A stretch of 64,000 bases of DNA, taken from the NCBI GenBank assembly GCA_947044405.1, contig CAMRHE010000169.1, positions 4,092,501-4,156,500 on the forward strand. Reading direction: 5' to 3'. This DNA is from Leptodactylus fallax. Lineage: Eukaryota > Chordata > Amphibia > Anura > Leptodactylidae. Made by a program: the position numbers and the translations under genes. Of the stretch, positions 58,901 through 64,000 are shown in pieces. Positions within the stretch are counted from its first letter, which is position 1. Every line of letters starts with the position of its first letter. A model generated the notes under the pieces. It searched no databases and was not told the origin of the DNA. It was given only the letters and a program-made list of their open reading frames with translations.

Positions 58901-60093
58901 GGACTCTGGCTTTCTTGGATGATCCCACCCTGTAGCATCTTAGCTAACAGTTCTTTTACTTCCTGATACAACTGTGGAGGAATTTGTCGGTAGCGCTCTC
59001 TAATTGGAGGGGTGTCTCCTGTGGGAATCTCATGGTAGATCCCTGTGGTACATCCAAAATCTTCAGCATACCGTGAAAAGGCGGCTCGGTTCTCCCACAA
59101 CAGTTCATCTACCTTCTGCACCCATTCCAGAGAACATGAACTTGCATCCATCTTCATCTGTTCTCGAATTGCACGGCCATTCCATTCAGAGGTGGGTTCC
59201 TCATCTTCTCCCATGGACACAGTTACGGTCCACTCATCCCTTTCAGTCGGCTTCAGCTGCATTGGAGTTACTTTCCTTACTTCCTCCGGAGTCACATAGA
59301 TGTTAGCCAGCAGCCTCCCTGGGGTCAGGTCCACACTCTGGTCCTGAGTGTTTACACATCGAAGTGGTACTCTTCCATTGCGAACTATTGCCAAGGAACG
59401 GGCCACTAGCGGATCAACACCTCCTTCGGCTGCCTGCAGTGGTTCTACCAACACAGCTATGCCCTCTAGTTTCCGACAGGTGCCTATGGGCATGGACACT
59501 ATTGTCTCCCGACTGGGTGGCAGTGTAACTTTTGTATGCAAAGGAACTGAAATTCGAGCCAGAGGACGCTGTGCATCTGAACTTTTCTGTAAGCCACATG
59601 TCCGGATCAGCCGCTGGAAAGCTGTTTGAGTAGGCCGATGGGTGGTGGTTTCTTTCCAATAACCGTGACCTTTCTTTTCAAAGAGGATCTGATCTAATTC
59701 TTTTAACACATTCATCCCCAAAATGACAGGGACCTTTACTTCATGTGACTCCTGTACCACCACAATGCCTTTCCTACCTAGATCTTGGCCACATACCCGG
59801 ACATTCATCCAGGCCACTCCCACGACTGGAACTGGTAACTGGTTAGCTGCGACCACTCGTACGAATGTATGGGGATCATATTTCACATGTTGCTGGAAGT
59901 ACCGTTCATAACAGTCTCTACTCAAGGTCGTTACTTGGGAACCCGTGTCAATCATCCCGGTAACCGGAATACCCTCCATTTCCACCTGTATAACAGGACT
60001 TGCAGCGATCAGGTCATCATTAGGGCATTCTCCCCACATAGTCTCCTTGTCAGTCTCCCCTACTACACGCCCTACAGCAGCAGGGGACTTCAG
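55951..60093 (-). CDS. pol: Gypsy pol polyprotein (protease, RT, RNase H, integrase)
   Basis: Open for 1362 residues from the first ATG (60039), or 1380 if entered by frameshift at 60093. Numbered from that ATG: aspartic protease motif DTGS at 31-34, reverse transcriptase with YLDD at 497-500, RNase H Asp in YTDAS at 652, an HHCC zinc motif (HNKNGHFGH through CRSCRTC), and integrase D969, D1028 and E1064, exactly DD35E. No chromodomain is evident. The C-terminal tail after about 1340 may include a few residues read from beyond a truncation point. The frame is -1 relative to gag. The protein would mature into the enzymes that copy and integrate the element. Confidence 0.95.
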   Translation of the reverse strand: MKSPAAVGRVVGETDKETMWGECPNDDLIAASPVIQVEMEGIPVTGMIDTGSQVTTLSRDCYERYFQQHVKYDPHTFVRVVAANQLPVPVVGVAWMNVRVCGQDLGRKGIVVVQESHEVKVPVILGMNVLKELDQILFEKKGHGYWKETTTHRPTQTAFQRLIRTCGLQKSSDAQRPLARISVPLHTKVTLPPSRETIVSMPIGTCRKLEGIAVLVEPLQAAEGGVDPLVARSLAIVRNGRVPLRCVNTQDQSVDLTPGRLLANIYVTPEEVRKVTPMQLKPTERDEWTVTVSMGEDEEPTSEWNGRAIREQMKMDASSCSLEWVQKVDELLWENRAAFSRYAEDFGCTTGIYHEIPTGDTPPIRERYRQIPPQLYQEVKELLAKMLQGGIIQESQSPWAAPVVLVRKKDGSIRFCVHYRKLNACTVRDSYPLPRIEESLSALGRARYFSSLDLASGYWQVPMATKDKEKTAFILPMGLYEFNRMPFGLTNAPGTFQRLMEKCLGDFNFEFTLIYLDDIIVYSATFEDHLHQLGQVFRRLREHGLKLKPSKCRLFQSEIDYLGHRVSGEGVRPSRDKIAAVQDWPIPTTLREVRAFLGVAGYYRRFIKDFAKVAAPLNALLRGTSGGPKNRSVKWGLEQEQAFQALKDALTTAPILAYADYHLPFQLYTDASLYGLGAVLSQLQDGQERVIAYGSRSLRDSERNPENYSSFKLELLALVWAMTEKFSEYLTGAEVLVLTDNNPLAHLENAKLGALEQRWIARMTKFNYRIKYRSKTENQNADGLSRVTAQTPTVDVDHELEHVEVPDFSRFSQALAAANQFEMEGTETAPFFGPSRQEWAQIQQTHEGLAQMIKCVEKGQKPCREERERLTREILSVLSQWEKLEMKNGVLCRKVYLPSEIDIRYQIVVPSELARSLAVEAHNKNGHFGHEKTFRWLQRLIYCPGLRQMVEEVCRSCRTCEIHKAIEQRAPLQTIVTQEPLEIVMIDYLMVGPSNSGHQYCLVMVDHFTKFAVVTATKDQTAESAARALCQDFIRVYGCPKRIHSDQGACFEGHVMKEVQRIYGIKKSHTTPYHPQGNGACERFNRTLLQMLRTLEEDKKLQWPQFLSEMVWAYNNQVHSTTGYSPYTLLFGRSGRSIGELQLDDVDGFPPRDPTSWVRAHRQRLETIHRLVRQRLQEHPHPDKTPVQEAPLQPGDLVLVRVKKPQGKLESRWEALPYRVVGRKYANGPVYQVQKEGTDCVRVLHRNMLRLCHSEGTNHDGPANVNELPQSENGGAEWASDEEDDCWPIPAPGDVPPVTTVSPACAPSGAESAGPSQPIAAAPHNIPPVLRRTTRPNAGIPPVRYAQDEFVCPAIHRYTTTLCIKVQPSGYTVIGRDCQS

Positions 60094-61115
60094 TTTAACG
60101 GCGGTCTCTCATAAGTTTGTCGCTGCTCTGGACATCTAGCAGCAACGTGGCCCATCCGTCCACACTCCCAGCAGCGTATCTCCCGTCGTTCTGGCCATCT
60201 GTTTGGGCCCCTTCGGTAAGCCCCTTCGATTTCTCCTGAGCACTGCATTAACTGATTTGGACCCCTTCGGTAGGTCCTATCCTCATCCCTCCAGCGGGGT
60301 GGTGGGTGATTCTGATTTTCTGGGTATGGACGGCTCACCCTTTCACCTCCAGTTTTCTGGAAGTCTGCAATTTTCATAGAATGTTCATCACAACGGGTGT
60401 GCAAGTGTTCCATTTGCTCTTGCAGTTTCTGCATTACTGTGAGAATTTCTTTAACCGTCCCCTTTTCTACTGTCTCTGAGCCAGAACTAGCCCCCTGTGA
60501 CAAAGTAACTCCAACTGCGGTCTGGGGCTTCGGGAACATACTATTGGCACGGGAGATGGCCTCTACCTGTACATCATGGAATTTAGCATCAGTCTCTCGT
60601 CGTATAAAATCCTGCATAGTCACAGTTAAACTGCCGTCACGTATCCCCAGGACAAACTGATCACGGAGAGTCCGATCAGGGTTACAGAAGGCTGGCGAGC
60701 CCCCTCTTTCCTTCACTTGAATATCTCGGAGCAGTTCTTGTAGGGCATTTGCATATTGGGGAAGGCTTTCATTCTCCTGTTGTACCCTCTGGAAGAACCG
60801 AGCCTGCAGAGACCCCAGCAATGCAGTTTCTCCATAAATGGTTTCTAGAATCTGGACTACTTGCTCAAATGTCTGCCTTTGTTCAAATGGCCTCAATATC
60901 ACCGTGGTCTTAGCATCCCCTTGTAATGTCAATATTGCTAGATCTACTAGTACTTCTGGTGCGGTCTGGTACATTCGCTGTATCATTCGTATCTGTTCCA
61001 CCCACATACTCACTGACATATTATTGCCATCAAATTTAGCTAACTGACTCATTATAGCCCCTGCTGGCATTCTTCCTCCAGCACCATTCTCCCGAACGGG
61101 TGCGTCACCGTCCAT
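60090..61115 (-). CDS. gag: Gypsy gag protein
   Basis: 341 residues from the ATG at 61115, the first after the primer site; the frame is open further upstream into the LTR, but that part would not be in frame with a leader start. A capsid-like helical region (MWVEQIRMIQRMY through FVLGIRDGSL) is followed by basic stretches and one CCHC zinc knuckle, CWECGRMGHVAARC, at 315-328, typical of nucleocapsid. It ends PPLN and TGA at 60092-60090. It packages the element's RNA. There are no disruptions. Confidence 0.92.
   Translation of the reverse strand: MDGDAPVRENGAGGRMPAGAIMSQLAKFDGNNMSVSMWVEQIRMIQRMYQTAPEVLVDLAILTLQGDAKTTVILRPFEQRQTFEQVVQILETIYGETALLGSLQARFFQRVQQENESLPQYANALQELLRDIQVKERGGSPAFCNPDRTLRDQFVLGIRDGSLTVTMQDFIRRETDAKFHDVQVEAISRANSMFPKPQTAVGVTLSQGASSGSETVEKGTVKEILTVMQKLQEQMEHLHTRCDEHSMKIADFQKTGGERVSRPYPENQNHPPPRWRDEDRTYRRGPNQLMQCSGEIEGAYRRGPNRWPERREIRCWECGRMGHVAARCPEQRQTYERPPLN
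60093..60099 (-). promoter_or_regulatory. Putative -1 ribosomal frameshift heptamer GTTAAAC
   Basis: On the minus strand G TTA AAC stands directly before the gag TGA. A slip of one base back re-pairs the two tRNAs on GTT AAA and enters the open pol frame at CTG. GTTAAAC follows the X XXY YYZ rule only loosely at its first base; the same heptamer is used by some RNA viruses. The next bases hold GC-rich CCCCTGCTGCTGTAGGGC, which could form a downstream stem. Confidence 0.7.
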
Positions 61116-61127
61116 TCTGGTAAGCAG

Positions 61128-61145
61128 ATCCTGCCGACTACGCCA
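61128..61145 (-). promoter_or_regulatory. Primer binding site, tRNA-Ser
   Basis: TGGCGTAGTCGGCAGGAT on the minus strand is complementary over 18 nt to the 3' end of vertebrate serine tRNAs (ending GCCGACTACG plus CCA). It begins three bases after the LTR end, the usual place. Minus-strand DNA synthesis would be primed here. Confidence 0.88.
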
Positions 61146-61148
61146 ATT

Positions 61149-62016
61149 TGTGAACCGAGAGCAAGGCAGGTGGTTTGGACTCCGCAACCAGAAATGAACG
61201 CACACGCGGTAGTTCAAGAAAAAAAATATATATTTACTATACGTTAATAAAGGCTAGTTAAAGGTAAAATGACAGGGCTAAAGACAAGCAAAATATACAA
61301 TATAGCATGAACAATTTCAAGGCAAATTCTGCAATGGTTTCTACTTTTACTCTGTCCACTTCTGCAGTATGGACACTGAATGAACAATATACTCAAAACT
61401 ATCCCTAACTGACCCTGACTTCACATTTGGGTGCACCCCCTTTTCCCCAGTGGTCCAGGTGGACCGCTTACAGTCCGTAGAAGCGCGCGGTGGGGCCCAA
61501 AGTCGGTCCTTTCTTTTATAGTGAAGCGTCCTCTCCTCACCGTTATCAGGATCTTGGGAGAAATGAAGTCCTCTTTAACAGGGAAACCCAATGAATGCAA
61601 TGTAATCCAACAGCAGATTCCACTCAGCACACTGACAGTCCTGCCGAATCCATACACTGAGCTGGGATGTAAGCCGGGATTTAGCAGGTGCCATCCAGTA
61701 CGTCAACAGCACTGCGAGTCTCTATCTGTGGTATCCATATACACAGTCACAATGTCAGTCTCACTGATCAGCCACTGAGCACAGTTCCTTTCACGTGGAC
61801 TCACTAGTCCTGTTGTCTCTTTACACTCTGTTTGTCTCTGGACCAAGATACAGCTTAGCTGTACAGAAAAATCTCCACACCAGTTCAATACAACACTTGC
61901 CAAGATGGTTGCTGCTCTCTGTCTCGTCACTTCCTGCTTCTCTGCTCACATTCTCTCTGCAGAACAGGCAAGCTGACATAAAAGGGGGGGGGGTCTCACT
62001 CCAGCATCATGTCACA
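61149..62016 (-). mobile_element. 5' LTR of the gypsy element
   Basis: 868 bp from TGTGAC (62016) to TTCACA (61149), with short inverted ends TGTGA/TCACA. A TATA box (CTATAAAAGAAAGG, TATAAA at 61515-61520) and an AGTAAATATATA stretch near 61230 could set transcription start and end. A G run on the minus-strand complement sits near 61984-61993. The flanking ATTAC (62017-62021) should be one half of the target duplication, and its partner is lost with the 3' LTR. Confidence 0.88.
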
Positions 62017-62267
62017 ATTACAATGGCTGCTGTCTTAAAGGAACAGAATCACAGAAATACATTCAACATTAACAGTTTATACAGACAAATGAAGCTTAGG
62101 ACAACATTGGCTGTCTCTTACATAAGCAAGCAAGACAAATAAAAGTGTTATTTGAGTGGAACACTCTTTACCATGACCACAGCGCTAGGAGATACTTAGA
62201 AACTATTTATATAAAAATTAATGATTATGAATATGACAACACATACAGAAACTAAAGTAAAGCTTCC

Positions 62268-62940
62268 TTAAAGGGGTTCACGTATTGAAGTCTGCAGGAG
62301 CTTTCTCTCTATCTACATTCAACCTGAGCACAGGCAGACTGAATATGGGAGGACTGGCGCTGGTGGTCAGTGCTCCCATTCACTTCGGTGGGAGCACCAG
62401 AGATAGCCGAGTGCTGTTTGAGTGTGGTTTTAGTATTAGATTTATTAAAACAATGTCTATATAGTGGAAAACTTAATACATCAACAAATCAAAGTAAAAA
62501 AAAATAAGTTAAAAAATACAACTGCGAATATCATTCCTCATTTCCACCATTGGGTTTTATGGCAAAGAAAACATTTTTCACTGCAGTCTAATTTAATTTT
62601 TTGTTTTGTTTTTTTTTAAAGCCACTCTTTTTACAAATGTTTGACCCATGAAAGCCTACAGTTACATCACAGAATGTGTTTGGATACTTTTTTTTTAACT
62701 AAGGCCTTAGGGTGAGGCCCAACTTTGCGGAAAAGCAGGTTTTTTTGTTGCAGATTTTGCTGTGTTTTAAGGAGTGGACTGAGCAGAAGGGAGAAGTATA
62801 AGTATTTCTCAATCCTATTGTAGCCACTCTTGGCTTTGGCTCCAAAATCTTCAGCTTTTCTGAAAAGTGGGGCCATAGCATCATGGACACGGCTGGGTAG
62901 TTTTTCACAAACCTAATGTCCGCAAAAATGGCCAGCCAAG
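62268..62940. other. T2-like end and unclassified sequence
   Basis: TTAAAGGGGTTCACG at 62268 resembles a T2 end without a visible partner. The rest, including 62700-62880 (GGCTTTGGCTCCAAAATCTTC), resembles short frog repeats at 44450-44600 and 53160-53240. No gene was recognised in 62022-62940. Confidence 0.4.
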
Positions 62941-62944
62941 TCCA

Positions 62945-63375
62945 CAGAGAGCACTTATTCACATGACATTCATAATGACCATGTGACGGCTGTTTTTAAA
63001 ATGGCCATCACGTGACCATATGGAACCCATGAACTTCAGTGGGTCTATTCACACTACCTATTTCCATTTTGACAGACAAAGATCGTACATGTGAGTCTTT
63101 TAACGGGACGTGAATCAGACTGTCAAAAAAACGGATATGTGAATAGACACATTGAATTCAACATGTTCTCAAAACAGACATTACAAAAACAGTCATCGCA
63201 TGTCCGTTTTCACTTTCATATGAAAAAGCCTAAGGCCCCTTGCAGACGACCATGGCGTGGGTCAGTGTGCTATCCAGGTTTTTCCCAGATAGCACACTGA
63301 CCCATTCTTTCTGTCGGCCCACGCACACGACCGTGAATCACACGGTCCCATGTGTGGGCAACCAGCCTTAACCAA
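62945..63375. mobile_element. Two adjacent foldback MITE-like repeats
   Basis: 62945-63230 carries CACATGACATTCATAATGACCATGTG and GTGAATAGACACATTGAATTCAAC, like the ATATTCACA family. 63233-63370 has AGTGTGCTATCCAGGTTTTTCCCAGATAGCACACT (63262-63300), an exact hairpin, and outer CGACCATGGCGTGGG / CCCACGCACACGACCGTG. Confidence 0.5.
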
Positions 63376-63379
63376 ATGC

Positions 63380-63620
63380 ATGCTTAAGGCCAAGCGCCAC
63401 ATAGCATAAACAATACTGCGGCATTTTATAGTACCTGCAAAGTGGATGGGATTCTGGCTAATCCCATCCACATATTGCAGAAAAATATCTACAGCAGCCA
63501 TGCTGCAATTTCAAAAACCGTTGTGTTTATGTAAATCGCAGCATGTCAAATATACCTATGAAAACACTGGCGTTTTCCGTATAGGTATAATTGAAGCAGA
63601 AAGTCGATACACGAGGCCTT
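63380..63620. repeat. Family Z repeat
   Basis: CGCAGCATGTCAAATATACCTATGAAAAC and GCGTTTTCCGTATAGGTATAATTGAAGC form an inverted pair, shared with 40980-41345 and 14680-14880. 63621-64000 is AT-rich with no gene. Confidence 0.45.
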
Positions 63621-64000
63621 AGCCTTAGACTAAATTTACCTGTGAAACTCTGTACATGTTTTGTCCAAATTTACCAGCCTTCTAGCAACATACTGCCCAG
63701 TACTGTAATCGGTACAGGACATCAACAACTGCATCACATGTTTATCCACAGCGTTTTTCACTTTCTGTTTCTATTATACCTATGCAGAAAACGGAAAACC
63801 AAAATAGAGCAAATAATACAGGTAAGAAAAAGTATGGAACAATATTACTTTAAATTAAACAGAAAAAAATTCCACACAAACTAATAATAATAGAAATGTT
63901 ATAATTTATTAAATATATGATTTAAAATACAAAAATATGAAAGAGACAAAGAAATATATCCACATAGAATTATAACGTGGTATTAGGAATAGTAAATACT

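Larger units (their letters stand above)
55951..62016 (-). mobile_element. Gypsy-type LTR retrotransposon lacking its 3' LTR
   Basis: In minus-strand order: 5' LTR (62016-61149), tRNA-Ser primer site (61145-61128), gag (61115-60090), pol (to 55951). No second LTR follows; the sequence passes straight into SINE and MITE material. No envelope gene is present. The order protease, RT, RNase H, integrase is that of the gypsy (Metaviridae) group. The frames are undamaged, so the insertion looks young despite the missing end. Confidence 0.93.

Noticed and set aside
63262..63300. Exact hairpin considered as a microRNA precursor or terminator
   Set aside because: It is part of a MITE-like foldback with larger outer symmetry, and nothing marks it as a processed RNA.
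22700..64000. Exons of the neighbour expected upstream of dlg1 in mammals (bdh1)
   Set aside because: No short-chain dehydrogenase motif was seen in any frame. The neighbour probably lies further away.

Overview
This window looks like anuran amphibian nuclear DNA. It holds the 5' end of one host gene in a dense bed of transposable elements. The gene is dlg1 (discs large / SAP97 MAGUK scaffold) on the minus strand. The first coding exon encodes MPVRKQ (21867-21885), exon 2 carries the L27 domain (14186-14317), and exon 3 runs off the left edge (1-150). All three splice in phase 1 with GT/AG borders. Upstream of the start codon lies a GC-rich, purine-rich leader and promoter-like block (about 21886-22660) with no ATG on the coding strand. 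The frog assignment rests on the mix of T2-type TTAAAGGRR foldback MITEs, several Tc1 families, L1 and L2 LINEs, a V-SINE, hAT and gypsy elements, and long repeats common in frog genomes. I cannot name the species.

Layout. 1-150: dlg1 exon 3. 151-14185: intron 2, with two T2 MITEs, a deleted Tc1, and two L1 LINEs (one fragment, one full-length) inserted at the same target, so three copies of the target duplication are visible. 14186-14317: exon 2. 14318-21866: intron 1, with T2 MITEs, a 1.64 kb Tc1 copy with a decayed transposase, and a homopolymer-rich stretch (19702-20056) that may be an assembly defect. 21867-22660: exon 1, leader and promoter. 22661-64000: upstream intergenic DNA with no recognised host exon. 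It holds a solo LTR with an exact 5-bp duplication, a V-SINE inside a T2 MITE, a foldback repeat, a Tc1 with an intact transposase (29100-30666), a decayed Tc1, a hAT-like element with an 8-bp duplication inside a T2 MITE, a long compound frog repeat, an L1 3' end, a truncated Tc1, an L2 3' end, more MITEs, and a gypsy retrotransposon (about 55951-62016).

The gypsy element has a 5' LTR, a tRNA-Ser primer site, open gag and open pol. Gag ends on a GTTAAAC heptamer followed at once by its stop, and pol is in the -1 frame, which suggests programmed frameshifting. Its 3' LTR is missing.

The only open mobile-element reading frames are the Tc1 transposase at 29275-30291, L1 ORF1 at 10072-11295, and gypsy gag and pol. 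No RNA gene, CRISPR array or previously undescribed gene system was found. The most unusual items are the double L1 insertion, the gypsy frameshift architecture, the ATG-free dlg1 leader, the nested hAT/T2 insertion whose internal sequence recurs in another repeat, and the suspect low-complexity block.
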